In this document: piece after piece, positions 1 to 15,214 of the stretch
Layout: every line of letters starts with the position of its first letter
How positions within the stretch are numbered: the first letter of the stretch is position 1
Source of the DNA: Rutidosis leptorrhynchoides
Lineage: Eukaryota; Streptophyta; Magnoliopsida; Asterales; Asteraceae
Length of the DNA stretch: 64,000 nucleotides
Reading direction: 5' to 3'
NCBI RefSeq assembly: GCF_046630445.1
Contig: NC_092340.1
Coordinates: 18,950,001 to 19,014,000, forward strand
Notes under the pieces: model-generated
What the model saw: the letters and a program-made list of their open reading frames with translations, nothing else
What the model was told of the DNA's origin: nothing
The model's database searches: none
Made by a program: the position numbers and the translations under genes

Positions 1-507
1 CTTATCTGAAATCATTAATCTTTTCGTGCTATCAGTATTACATCATATAGAAACTGTTAGTTTCTATATTCTGTAAATTTTCAAGCTTAAAATATGAATG
101 TTATTGTAGTAATGATGGGAACTGATGCATGAGTTAGTATAATATAATGACACTTGATCAACGTGATTATATTACAGTAAGTCATGCTGAGTTTCTAAAT
201 GAAACGTGATGATTCACAGATCATAACGTCATCATGTGCCATGTTACATAACTCTTTCATCCTACTTAACTCCGTAACAAATCAAGAAAATGTATTCTTG
301 ATGGTTCTATCTTCCGTGATGTTGATAAATTTGAAAATCAAATCGTGCTATCACGTTCCTTCATGCTTAGAACATTATAATCATTCGAAACTCTATATCT
401 ATAAATTCTGGACCATTATTCGCTTGACTTGAAGTCGGGAAGAGAAAACAAAAACATAGAGCTTTGAAATATAAGGGAGAATATAAAGTCCGATAACAAC
501 ACATAAA

Positions 508-681
508 TTACAAACCGTGTATATCAATGTTTATCGCAACATAAAGACACGGGAGAATTAAAAACATTATAATCCCGAGGGCGAAGTAGAAGAAAGCAGA
601 TTCCTCTGGTGGAAGTTGGAAAAGGAGAATGATTGTTGCGATAGTAAGGATGAGGACAAGGATCAGAACTGGATTAATCAT
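508..681 (-). CDS. Antisense 57-aa two-helix membrane ORF (N1 copy)
   Basis: The ORF runs ATG to TAA in 58 codons on the strand opposite to its host retrotransposon and starts 490 bp from the 3' LTR. The predicted peptide begins MINPVLILVL. It has two hydrophobic stretches (about residues 4-22 and 32-50) separated by a short PPEES hinge, and ends IDIHGL. The same ORF with exactly the same length occurs at 12029, 42657 and 53478. A TATAAAT lies 76 bp upstream of the ATG. I do not recognise the family. In size and topology it resembles small two-helix membrane proteins, but I see no sequence match to a known one. Against N2 I count by eye about 12 replacement and 3 silent codon differences, so amino-acid-level purifying selection is not demonstrated; frame, length and hydrophobicity are kept. 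Confidence 0.5.
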   Translation of the reverse strand: MINPVLILVLILTIATIILLFQLPPEESAFFYFALGIIMFLILPCLYVAINIDIHGL

Positions 682-756
682 TTTCAGAATCTTTTGGATG
701 TATGAACTAAGAAAGAAAGTATAAGAATGGTGAGAATAATGGAAAGGAAGAGCTTA

Positions 757-763
757 ATTTATA
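757..763 (-). promoter_or_regulatory. TATA box of the antisense ORF (N1)
   Basis: TATAAAT on the minus strand, 76 bp before the ATG of the 57-codon antisense ORF. The equivalent box sits 74 bp upstream in N2 and 82-88 bp upstream in both N3 copies. A TTCCGGAA palindrome (884-897) lies about 120 bp further upstream in every copy. Conserved spacing supports a real antisense core promoter, but expression is not shown. Confidence 0.5.
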
Positions 764-1160
764 CTGGAAATATCAAACGTAGTAATCGGGGCAGATCACC
801 GTATTTAATTAAAGAGATCTTAATTTCCATAAATCCCGAAGAATCAGATTTTATAGATCTTCAAGATTTTCTTTAAATCCCTTAAATTCCGGAATTCAAC
901 CAAGGCAATGTCAAAAGTTAAGACGCGCCTTATTTTCTAAATTCAAACCTGACTACGTCAAAAGTTAAAAACAAATCTTTGTTTCTCATTTCATCCTTTT
1001 GTGAATAGCTTCATTCGCACTCTTCGAATAATCGAATTATTTTTATCCATATTACTCAATGATGATAAAACTCAAGTTATCAACTCATATTCGTCAGGAA
1101 AACATATTTATTGTTAGCTATGACGACCTCACTCAAATTTCGGGACGAAATTTCTTTAAC

Positions 1161-1170
1161 GGGTAGGTAC
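1161..1170 (+). other. Polypurine-tract position before 3' LTR (N1)
   Basis: GGGTAGGTAC directly precedes the LTR start TGTGATGACC and is preserved in N2 and N3. It is a short, imperfect purine tract in the position where plus-strand priming is expected. The preceding GGGACGAAATTTC motif is common just upstream of 3' LTRs in plant Ty3/Gypsy elements. Confidence 0.5.
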
Positions 1171-3157
1171 TGTGATGACCCGGGAATTTCCGACCAAATT
1201 TAAACATAATCTTATATGATTCGACTCGATAAGCAAAGTCTATTAAACCGAGTCTCATTATGTTTGAACTATTTCATGATAACATTTGACCTTTAACTAT
1301 TTTCGACGATTCACGAACCTTTAATTGTAACTAAGAATGTAAATATAAATAATTATATATAAAACTAATTATATTAGTATTAATGAACTATTAAGTAATT
1401 TTGTTATTATAAAAGATAACATTTAATAACTAAAGATTTTCATTTTGAATATATATAGTATATTGTATATAAATGATTCAAACATATTTTACCAACGTTA
1501 TCAAAATATTAAATGTACAATGTTATACTTTGTATTTAATTGTTTAATATACATAATTAATCATCTACTCAACATTTAAAACATGATTTTATATATATGG
1601 TAGTATACATATATACATAAATATAACTATATATATATGATTTTATACATAATTATTATATTATGTATATGTAGAAATTTATAATATATCTATGATGAAA
1701 TAATGTACTATTTTAATAAATATATATAATACTTACATATATAAAACATTTATATTTTTCATAATTACATACATAAGTATAATATAATTAGTATGTAAAT
1801 AAATATTATAATATATTTATATTAAAATGCATAAATATATAATATTCAGTATATGTTAATACATATTACATAATTATTAAATATTACATAATAATAGATG
1901 ATATTAATAAATTAAATTTAAATACAAATATAGTTGTTGTAGTAATGTTATTTGTATCGTCAAATATCAATATTTGTATTCATAATATCACTTTATATCA
2001 TATAAAGATGAAATTGGATGTATAAATTAGATTATTATTACTAATATTATTATTATCGATAAAATATTAATATTATCATAATTAGTATGGTATTATTATT
2101 ATTATTATTATCATTTTTACAATTATTATTATCATTAATATTATATTTATCATTATTATTAATTTTATTAATATTATTAGATATTAATATTATTGTTATT
2201 ATATATTATTATTATTAATTAAAAAAAACAGTAGGGATCTATATTATACGCGTGACCTCTGTATCCTTTATCTCTATTATTATTATTATTTTTGTTTCTT
2301 TCCTGCTCCCAACTCGTGAACCTGTGTTGACATTTTCTCCATTTTTTATCAACCGATCTCTATTATTACAACATGATTATGTATAATTGCAAATCAAATA
2401 AAAAGGAAATCCAATGGGATTAAAGAGCACGGCGATATTTTTTTTTTCTTCTTCTCTGCACGCTCCAATTTTTTTTTTTCTCTTAATTCAATTTCGAATA
2501 AAGTTTCAAAATCTAAAAATGCAGAAAGGTTAGAAATCTTTCTTTGAATCTATCTGCAAAATCTCAACTCTCAAATCTTTATATCGATCTTGAATTTTGA
2601 AGTCAAAGTTTAGTTTAAAAAAAGTCAACAATTGTTCTTGAGACAAATTCGTGTTCGTGTATATGTTTCTGATCAAATTGACGATTCCAGTAGTTTTTAT
2701 ACATGTTTAGAAAACTATTTCATGTTATAAACATTATCTATAATGTTATCTATTACGAAATCAATTTTTTTTGTTTTGTTCCAAGAACCGACGCTGCAGT
2801 AGGCCTTTAGTATTTTTTTTTTTTATTTTAGAACCCAAATTATTTTTTTTCTGTAATGTTTTGAAGCTTTAAAGGGAACCCCGATTTTTTTTTTTTTTTG
2901 GTTATTGATGTTTTGTTGAATCCATGAGACTTGTGGAGAAGAAGAGGAATAGAAGAAAAACAGTTTATATATAAAATTTAAATTCGATATTAGTACAGAG
3001 AATTAGAATTGGTGGGATGGTCGAGAGTATTTGCGTGTGAGCATGTGGTCACGAGATCGAGTCCAGAGGACGGTAGTTTTTTTTTTTTTTTTTTTTTGAA
3101 ACTCTTTTCATGTGAGGTAGTTTTCTTTTCTAATTTTATTATTCTTATTATATATTA

Positions 3158-3188
<31 letters not shown>

Positions 3189-4976
3189 TTGTGATTGTTT
3201 TGATTGTTATTGTTATTGTTATTATTAGTATCATACTTGTTATCATATTTGAAAGTATTATAGACATTACTATTATTATTATGATAGGTATTAATAATAT
3301 TATTATTAGTAATAAACTTATCATTTTAGTATTTTATCATCATTAGGATTATGATTATGATTATCATTATTATTATTATGAAGGAAATAAAAATATATTA
3401 TTATCATCAATATTAGAATTTGTACCGGTTTATAAATAATAGTATCATCAGTACATTTACAATTAATAATATCATATTTATCAGTATCATCATTAATATT
3501 TACTAGTATTATTATGATTATCATTTATCATTTTATAAATATTAGAACCCTTATTATTAACATAAGTATGGTATTAGTATTAGTATTAATATTATTTTAG
3601 AGTTATTATTATTATTAGTATCATTAACAGTTATCATTTTCATTTTTTTTGCTATTAGTATTATCATTATTAATAAAATTATTATTATTATTAGTAAATC
3701 ATTATTATCTAAATTATTATTTTAACAAATAAATCTTTTGTACACTATATATATACTTATGGTATATACTAGGATTGTATTAATAATTCACATAACAAAC
3801 TAATAAAATTTCATAAATACAATACTAACCACAAATATATGTATATAAATATATTAATGTCACTATTTATATAAACGTAAATCATTATAGATATATATAC
3901 ATAAAATAGATATATATATAAAATATAACTTAAGATATAATATAAGTATACGTTTTAAAATAAAGGTTAGAATAAATTCTACAAAACTATAATATATAAA
4001 TAATACATATTAATAAATGAAATTTTGTAACTTACATTATACGTATTAATATATACACAATTGATATAGGTTCGTGAATCCGAGGCCAACCCTGCATTGT
4101 TCAATGATGTCATATGTATTTTTACTACAAAATACAGTATCGTGAGTTTCATTTGCCTTTTTACCCTTTATATTTTTGGGCTGAGAATACATGCACAACT
4201 TTTATAACTGTTTTACGAAATTGACACAAGTACGTGAAACTACATTCTATGGTTGGATTATCGAAGTCGAATATGCCCCTTTTTATTAAGTCTGGTAATC
4301 TAAGAATTAGGGAACAGACACCCTAATTGACGCGAATCCTAAAGATAGATCTATCGGGCCCAACAAGCCCCATCCAAAGTACCGAATGTTTTAGTACTTC
4401 GAAATTTATATCATGTCCAAAGAAGGATCCCAGAATGATGGGGATATTCTTATATATGCATATTGTTAATGTCGGTTACCAGGTGTTCAATCCATATGAA
4501 TGATATTTTTGTCTCTATGCATGGGACGTATGTTTATGAGAAATGGAAATCTGAAATCTTGTGGTCTATTAAAATGATGGAAACGATTGTTTAAGTTAAA
4601 CTAATGAACTCACCAACCTTTTGGTTGACACTTTAAAGCATGTTTATTCTCAGGTACGAAAGAAATCTTCCGCTGTGTATTTGCTCATTTTATAGATATT
4701 ACTTGGAGTCATTCATGACATATTTCAAAAGACGTTGCATTCGAGTCGTCGAGTTCATCAAGATTATTATCAAGTCAATTATAGTTGGATATATTATGAA
4801 ATGGTATGCATGCCTGTCAACTTTCGATGTAATGAAAGTTTGTCTTTTAAAAAACGAATGCAATGTTTGTAAAATGTATCATATAGAGGTCAAGTACCTC
4901 GCGATGTAATCAACTGTTGTGAATCGTTTATAATCGATATGGACTTCGTCCGGATGGATTAGGACCGGTCTTCACA
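1171..4976 (+). repeat. 3' LTR of N1
   Basis: It starts TGTGATGACCCGGG and ends GGACCGGTCTTCACA, so the termini are TG and CA. Its first tens of bases and its last 900 bp are alignable with the LTRs of N2, N3 and the solo LTR at 21921. The centre is a rapidly changing AT-rich region with TTA/TTG microsatellites, poly-T runs and a tRNA-like motif at about 3011-3080. The ORFs seen in it are by-products of microsatellite translation. Confidence 0.8.
3011..3080 (+). other. tRNA-like segment in LTR (degenerate)
   Basis: A B-box-like GATCGAGTCC follows an A-box-like GGATGGTCGAGAG at tRNA-like spacing, and a run of more than 20 T follows. The same arrangement, better preserved, is in the solo LTR (23443-23513) and in the N3 LTRs. 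It may be a tRNA-derived SINE head or a pol III-type promoter remnant. It is not a foldable tRNA gene by eye. Confidence 0.35.
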
Positions 4977-5762
4977 TGTTTCGGGTCGATCTCTCATTTT
5001 TCCGGTTAGCTTTCGTTACTCGTACCATGGTGAGTTTATAGTCCCACCTTTTTCAACTTTTTAAAATGTTTTATACTTGGGATGAGAAACATGCTACTTT
5101 CTGTTTTTACATTATGGATACAAGTACCTAAATAATTATATACATGAGTTACAGTTCATAAAGCCCTTAGCTCGAATACGTTAAATTACTAAGCGCGAAT
5201 CATATGGGATAGATCTATTGGGTTTGACAATCCCACCCAAACATGAACAGGGTGCGTATTATTTCGTAACAATATACTTGAACTGGTGTACACTTTTATA
5301 GGGTACTATTTGTATATTTCTATATACATGTGTTAAGTATCGTATGTCGAGTGCTCATGGTTTATAAGCTTTTACACTATTTTTGAACTTTAAATCTTGT
5401 GGTCCATACATTACTACTTAAACCTATGAACTCACCAACCTTTGTGTTGACATTTTAACATGTGTTTTCTCAGGTCCTTAAACTGTTGCTTCCGTTGTTA
5501 CTTAGAGGTCAAGCTTAGTTCCTTTTGAGGAGGTGCATGCTTGTCTTCATATTGGATATTTAAAACTAATGCATTCATTACTTTAATTATGTTAATTGTG
5601 ATGCAATAATTTTGACCTTATTGGTCAACGTGTTGTTTAAACTTTTTTTTATTTTTAAAATAAATGAATGCACTTTTATAAAAACGTCTCATATAGAGGG
5701 CGTTGACCGTGATTTGAACCTCTTGTGATTATGCCACGTCATAGCATTTTTGACGGGGTGTC
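4977..5762 (+). repeat. LTR fragment of another retrotransposon
   Basis: A forward-oriented stretch ending GGGGTGTCA just before Copia coding sequence resumes. It shares small modules with the other LTRs here: a GATAGATCTATTGGG motif, GAACTCACCAACCTTT and TTTTCTCAGGTCCTT. The phrase TTTTCTCAGGTCCTT also occurs, reversed, in the chromovirus LTR at 38507. Most likely it is the 3' end of an LTR inserted into the Copia element and itself interrupted by N1. The left part is outside the window, so no target duplication can be tested. Confidence 0.5.
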
Positions 5763-7123
5763 ACTTCTACCTAGTGGTCTTATTTTTTTTGTTGGAACAA
5801 TGTCATTATGCTCCTAGTATTACGAGCAATGTAATTTCAGTTTCTCTTTTGAAAGATGTTGGTTTTGAACTTACTTTTACGCACCTTGGTATTTCAGTTT
5901 CTAAGAATAATGTATTTTATTTTAATGCTATTCAACGTGATGGTATTTTTGAACTTGATATGCATGGTGTGATTTCAAATAATAATTCTGTATATACCTG
6001 TACTGCAAACGAGTCAAGAAAGACTTGAATAATACCTATCTATGGCATTGTCGTCTTGGTCATATAAACAAACAACGCATTTCAAAACTCCAATTTGATG
6101 GGCTTTTGGAATCAACTGGCTCTGAGTCATTTGATGTATGCGAGTCATGTTTATGTGGAAAGATGAGAAAGGCTCCTTTCTCCGGTTTAGGTGAAAGAGC
6201 TAAAGATCTTTTAGGACTAATACATACTAATGTGTGTAGCCCTTTTAGAACTATGTCTAGAAATGGTGAATCATACTTCGTTACATTTACTGATGATTAT
6301 AGTAGATGTGGTTATGTTTACTTGCTGAAACATAAACATGAAGTTTTTGAAACATTCAAAATCTTCCAAAATGAAGTAGAGAATCAACTTGGAAAGACCA
6401 TTAAAGCCCTTCGCTCTGATCGGGGAGGGGAATATATGAGTCAAGAGTTTTTGGACCATCTGAAGAATCGTGGGATTGTCTCACAATTCACTCCACCTTA
6501 CACACCACAGCACAATGGTGTGCCGGAACGGAGGAATCGAACTTTACTTCATATGGTTCGATCTATGATGAGTCTAACTACTCTACCGATGTCTTTTTAG
6601 GGTTATGCATTAGAGTCTGCTGCATGCATACTCAATATGGTTCCAACCAAGAAGGTAGAAAAGACACCATATGAGTTATGGTATGGAAAGAGTCCTAAGT
6701 TGTCTTACTTGAAAGTCTAGAGTTGTGAAGCGTATGTGAAACGTGACACTTCAAACAAGTTAGAACCCAGAGGTATCAAATGTCACTTTGTGGGATACCC
6801 AAAGGAAACAATGGGTTACTACTTTTACTGCCAAGCTGAAAACAAAGTGTTTACTGCTCGGTTTGCTGAATTCTTTGAAATAGATCTTCTCTTACAAGAA
6901 GTCAGTGGGAGTAAAGTAGATCTTGAGGAAATTCAAGAATCACAAAGTAACATACCTTCTGAAGGCACTAGCCAACTGCACGTTGAAGCTGAACACACTG
7001 TTGGTGAGCCAGAATGTGTTGCACCTATACTTCATTGATCTAGTAGAACTCCTCATCAACATGAGAGGTTAAATCTTCTGATTAATTCAGATGAACCTCA
7101 AATAGGGGGTTATGATGAACCCT
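5763..7123 (+). pseudogene. Copia pol pseudogene, part 1: GAG-pre-integrase and integrase
   Basis: The end of the protease region reads CHYAPSIT then VISVSLLKDVGF. A frame change near 6026 leads to LWHCRLGH and CESC, the His/Cys residues of the GAG-pre-integrase zinc-binding domain. The integrase core follows. The first catalytic Asp is replaced in LIHTNV (normally HTDV), while the second (LRSDRGGEY) and the Glu (NGVPERRNR) remain. In-frame TAG codons near 6598 and 6718 fall where Trp is expected. The part from 6736 continues as the domain linking integrase to RT. The N2 target duplication CTAGC at 7124-7128 ends this piece; the frame resumes after 20101. Confidence 0.85.
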
Positions 7124-7128
7124 CTAGC
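7124..7128. repeat. Target site duplication of N2, left copy
   Basis: CTAGC here matches CTAGC at 20096-20100. Removing N2 and one copy restores a continuous Copia reading frame, which confirms both boundaries. Confidence 0.9.
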
Positions 7129-11598
<4,470 letters not shown>

Positions 11599-11634
11599 GT
11601 ACCTACCCGTTAAAGAAATTTCGTCCCGAAATTT
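11599..11634 (-). other. Polypurine-tract region of N2
   Basis: Next to the 3' LTR, the element strand reads GGGACGAAATTTC then ACGGGTAGGTAC, the same boundary motif as in N1 and N3. It is the expected plus-strand priming site. Confidence 0.5.
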
Positions 11635-11954
11635 GATCGTGGTCATCATGACTAATCATAAAAATGTTTTTATGACGAATATGAGTTGATATATAGAATT
11701 TTATCATTATTGAGTAATATAGATAAAACGATTCGATTACTTTAAGAGTACAAGTGAAGCTATCGTAAAAGGAATGAAATGAGAAATAAAGTTTCGTCTT
11801 AACTTTTGACGTTATCTTGGTTGAATTCCGGAATTCAAGGGATTTAACGAAAATCTTCGAAATCTAAAAGATTTGATTCTTCGGCGAATCAGGAAATTAG
11901 GATTCTCTAATTAAATGCGGAGATCTGCATTGATTCCACTATCAAATATTTCTT

Positions 11955-11961
11955 TATAAAT
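11955..11961 (+). promoter_or_regulatory. TATA box of the antisense ORF (N2)
   Basis: TATAAAT 74 bp upstream of the ATG at 12029. The palindrome GAATTCCGGAATTC lies at 11823-11836, about 120 bp before the box, as in N1 and N3. Confidence 0.5.
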
Positions 11962-12028
11962 TAACTTCTTCCGTTTCGTATCTTTAACCATTCCTATACT
12001 TAATTTCCAAATTCAAAAGATTGTGAAA

Positions 12029-12202
12029 ATGCTTAATTCAGTTCTAATCCTTGTCCTCACCCTTACTATCGTAACAATCATTCTCCTTTTCAAAATTCCA
12101 CCAGAGGAATCTGCTTACTTCTACTTTGCCCTTGGGGTTATAGTGCTTTTAATTCTCCTGTGTCTTTATGTTGCGATAAGCATTGATATACACGGTTTGT
12201 AA
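12029..12202 (+). CDS. Antisense 57-aa two-helix membrane ORF (N2 copy)
   Basis: ATG to TAA, 58 codons, on the strand opposite to N2 and starting 431 bp from its 3' LTR. The peptide begins MLNSVLILVLTLT. Hydrophobic segments span about residues 4-22 and 32-50, with FKIPPEES between them, and the end reads VAISIDIHGL. The topology would be two membrane helices joined by a short acidic, proline-rich hinge. There is no signal-cleavage-like site, Cys cluster or known motif. Equal-length homologues are present in N1 and in both N3 interiors, where the peptide is only about half identical to this one but keeps the frame. Function is unknown. It could be an additional antisense ORF of the kind reported between pol and the 3' LTR in some plant Ty3/Gypsy elements, but I cannot assign it to any described group. 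Confidence 0.55.
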   Translation: MLNSVLILVLTLTIVTIILLFKIPPEESAYFYFALGVIVLLILLCLYVAISIDIHGL

Positions 12203-12911
12203 TTTATGTGTTGTTATCGAGCTTTATATTCTCCCTTATATTTCAATGTCCCTATTTCTGTTTCCTATAATCATTGTCATCCACAGTTAATACTCCCTCT
12301 TATTTGCTGCAATTTATACTCTAATTTCTATTTCGGAATTTTGTCCCTTCGTTTCTTCTTCTTGTGATTAAGCACTGCTTGTAATGGTCCAGAATTCTCA
12401 GATATAAATTTCGGAATGAACACAGTTAATGTTCTAGAAAAGAAATGATAATAGTACAATCTGACTGGTCAAATTACCAGAATTCAAGGGAAAATAGGTC
12501 TATCAAGAAAAATATGTTCTTGATATGTTTATAGATTTAGACAGAATGTAAGAGTCGTGTAACATGGCACATGATGACGTTATGATCTTTGAATCATCAC
12601 GTTCCATTTAGAAACTCAGCATGACTTACTGTAATATAATCACGTTGATCAAGTGTCATTATATTATACTAACTCATGCATCAATTTCCAACACTACTCC
12701 AGAAATCATTTATAATTTAAACTCAAATTTTAAAGAAATTTAGAAACTAAAATGGTTTCCTTTATGATGTAATACGGATAGCACGAAGAGATAACTAATT
12801 TTGGACAAGAAGAGTTATGAAAATATCCTCAGAAATATCGAAGATATTTATGATGATATTTTGGGATTTCTAAGTTCGATGGTTGATGAAGAAAGATTTT
12901 TCCGCAAGATT

Positions 12912-13094
12912 TTAACATGAGTATGGAGCAAGATATTCACTGAAGGTTTCATCGGATCCAGAATTACCTAGATTCTTTGAATATATGGTATGGTCCTTGT
13001 ATTTGGCCTTGGTCTCCTTCATGGTTTGCTCAATCTGTTTTTCAGTACCAAATTTTCTATCGAGCGTTCCTAACACTCTCTTCTTTATCATCAA
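12912..13094 (-). CDS. Second sense ORF, shortened (N2)
   Basis: A 60-aa ORF in element sense starting MMIKKRVLGTLDRKF and ending EYLAPYSC. It aligns without large gaps to the C-terminal part of the 132-aa ORF of N3 (43448-43846): both share MIKK, a RKF.TEK block, I.Q.MKE and the EYLAP ending. It is rich in Lys and Glu and has the character of an amphipathic or coiled-coil segment. In N2 the N-terminal part is not open in this frame, so this copy is probably truncated. No known domain is recognised. Confidence 0.4.
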   Translation of the reverse strand: MMIKKRVLGTLDRKFGTEKQIEQTMKETKAKYKDHTIYSKNLGNSGSDETFSEYLAPYSC

Positions 13095-14779
13095 ACTTTT
13101 GACCGTTTAAACCATCTACAATTTTTCTGTTTCCTCTGCATTTAATGCTACGATATCTGAATTATCGGTTACCATTCCGAAGTGGTTTCAAGAGAATTGT
13201 GCTTTTAGATGATTAAACGCTGATGGTAACCATGTGGAATATGAAAGGTTCCCTGGTAACAATAAAAGAGCACACATATATACCAAGGTGTTAATAAGGT
13301 TGTTTCGAACGAAAAATCGAAGTTGACTAGCTGGAGCTGTGACAAAATTGGCTAATTTGAAAAAGAATTATAATGTTATTTTCGGTAATAACAATGCCAA
13401 AGGAGCTAGCACATATACGTGTTAAACGTTTACTTAGGTTCCGAGAATTTTTCAGGTGCATAACTATATACATAAATCTTTCCTTCCATAGATGAAGTGC
13501 GGTTGGTTCATCCTTTCGATTGAGGTGTTTTCAAGAATCATGAAAGGTTTGAACGCATATTGGAATCTTCAAGATATAAATGAGGTTTAAAATGAAATCA
13601 AGTGGCAAACTTGAATAATTGTTTAGTTTCATATGTTATAATCAATATTTTAATTCATTTTAATTGTCCAATGTTATTAGTCCACAGTAGATAGTCCACA
13701 GTTGACAGTCCAATAATTCATATATAGTTTAATATACAATATTTGAATTATTTAATACGTATCGTGACCCGTGTACATGTCTCAGACTTGATCACAACTC
13801 AAATTATATATATTATTGTAGAATCAACCTCAACCCTGTATATGCGAACTCGAACATTACTTCGTATAGAGTGTCTATGGTTATTCCAAATAATATATAT
13901 AAATGTGTCGATATGATATGTTAAAACCTTGCATACATGTCCCGATATTTAAAGTGCGTAAAATAAATAGCAGGAATTAAATGACGATAAATAAAGTGCA
14001 TAAAGTAAATAACAGAAATTAAATGACAATGAATAAAATTGCGAGAATTAAATTGCGATAAAATAAATTGCGATAATTAAAATGTAATAAGGAATTAACA
14101 GTTAGCTAGGAACAGTTAGCTAGGAACAGTTAGCGTGGATTCTTAACAAAATTTCTCATAATTAATTTGTTTGTTTCTAACAAATTTTATTTTGTCCAAT
14201 GTTTTCTTCATTATGCCACTTGTCGGATTCTGAGAAGTCAAAATCCAAATATGAAATTGAAATAAAATGGTTATTCTGTGGTGAACGGATTCGTATTTTT
14301 GTGGACGTAAGTAGGATAGTAGATGATTGTTGAATCAGATTTTGGAGAATGTACGGTGTAACTTATTAATGTGAAATCTGAATATTCCTCAGGTATTACC
14401 TACCCGTTAAAATATTTTCACCATTAACAGTTTGTACAAAAGAATTATTAATTACAATCCTTATGAAAGCATATATTCATATATATTTTCTTCGGATGTA
14501 ATTATGGATTTAATGAGTTAATATGATATTAATCTCATTTGCTTTTCGGTTTGAGCTAGAATAAGTAATCTCTAAAGTTATCAGGAACCACATATTCTTC
14601 GCAGAATATTAATGAAGTTATGGATCAATACTTCATTGTTAATTGTTGTTGGTACTCCTTGGTATCTATGGTGCGTATGATATTGATGTTCGAGATAAAG
14701 ATTGTGATGTTGAGGTGTGGGATGCGGATGTTGATGGTGGTGGTGATGGTACTGTTGGTGTTGCTGATGGTGGTACCGT

Positions 14780-15214
14780 TTATGCTGCTGGTGCGGCTGC
14801 TGGTGTTTGTAACCTTCGCACTATATTCTCTAAAGCCGTTACCCGAGCGCGAAGTTCGTTGACTTCTTCTATTACACTAGGGTGATTGTCGGTTTGGACG
14901 AGCGGATAAATATAATCTAGAATTTGGTATAGTATATAATCGTGACGAGATACTCTGGAAATGAGAGAGAAAATTGTGTTTTGGACAGGTTCGCCGGTAA
15001 GTGCTTCAGGTTCTTCGTCAAGAGGGCAATGTGGTGGATGGAAAGGATCGCCTTCTTCTTGTCTCCAGTGATTGAGGAGGCTACGAACCCATCCCCAATT
15101 CATCCAGAATAGATGATGACTGATTGGTTGATCCATTCCAGTCACACTACTTTCGGAGCTTGAGTGGGATTCCATTTCGGAATCAGAGTGACTTGAACTG
15201 GTGACGAATTCCAT
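14780..15214 (-). CDS. Gag-position ORF of N2 (144 aa)
   Basis: In element sense this is the first ORF, beginning about 390 nt after the primer binding site, where gag is expected. A Ser/Glu-rich acidic N-terminus (about residues 1-28) is followed by a block containing FWMNWGWVR, LLNHWRQEEGDPF and EALTGEPVQNTIFSL. A heptad-like coiled coil (about 115-138, EEVNELRARVTALENIVRRL) and an Ala/Pro tail follow. The N3 homologue shares WGWVR, LL.RWR.EEG.P and LTGEP..NTIF. There is no CCHC zinc knuckle. It could supply Gag-like assembly or RNA packaging, but that is inferred from position only. The frame is intact in this young element. Confidence 0.6.
   Translation of the reverse strand: MEFVTSSSHSDSEMESHSSSESSVTGMDQPISHHLFWMNWGWVRSLLNHWRQEEGDPFHPPHCPLDEEPEALTGEPVQNTIFSLISRVSRHDYILYQILDYIYPLVQTDNHPSVIEEVNELRARVTALENIVRRLQTPAAAPAA

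Larger units (their letters stand above)
1..4976 (+). mobile_element. N1: 3' part of a non-autonomous LTR retrotransposon
   Basis: The end of an element interior (1-1170) is followed by a complete 3' LTR (1171-4976). The interior is alignable, in opposite orientation, with 11599-12800 of the complete element N2 and with 42214-43400 of N3. All share the junction motif GGGACGAAATTTC then GGGTAGGTAC just before the LTR. The 5' half lies outside the window, so the 5' LTR, primer site and left target duplication cannot be seen. No pol coding is present in the visible interior. It appears inserted into the LTR fragment at 4977-5762. Confidence 0.8.

Noticed and set aside
14620..14885. Two plus-strand 80-aa ORFs, and the similar ones at 45377-45705 and 56192-56452
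   Set aside because: They are antisense shadows of the Gag-position ORF and its flank; they do not keep the same frame between N2 and N3.
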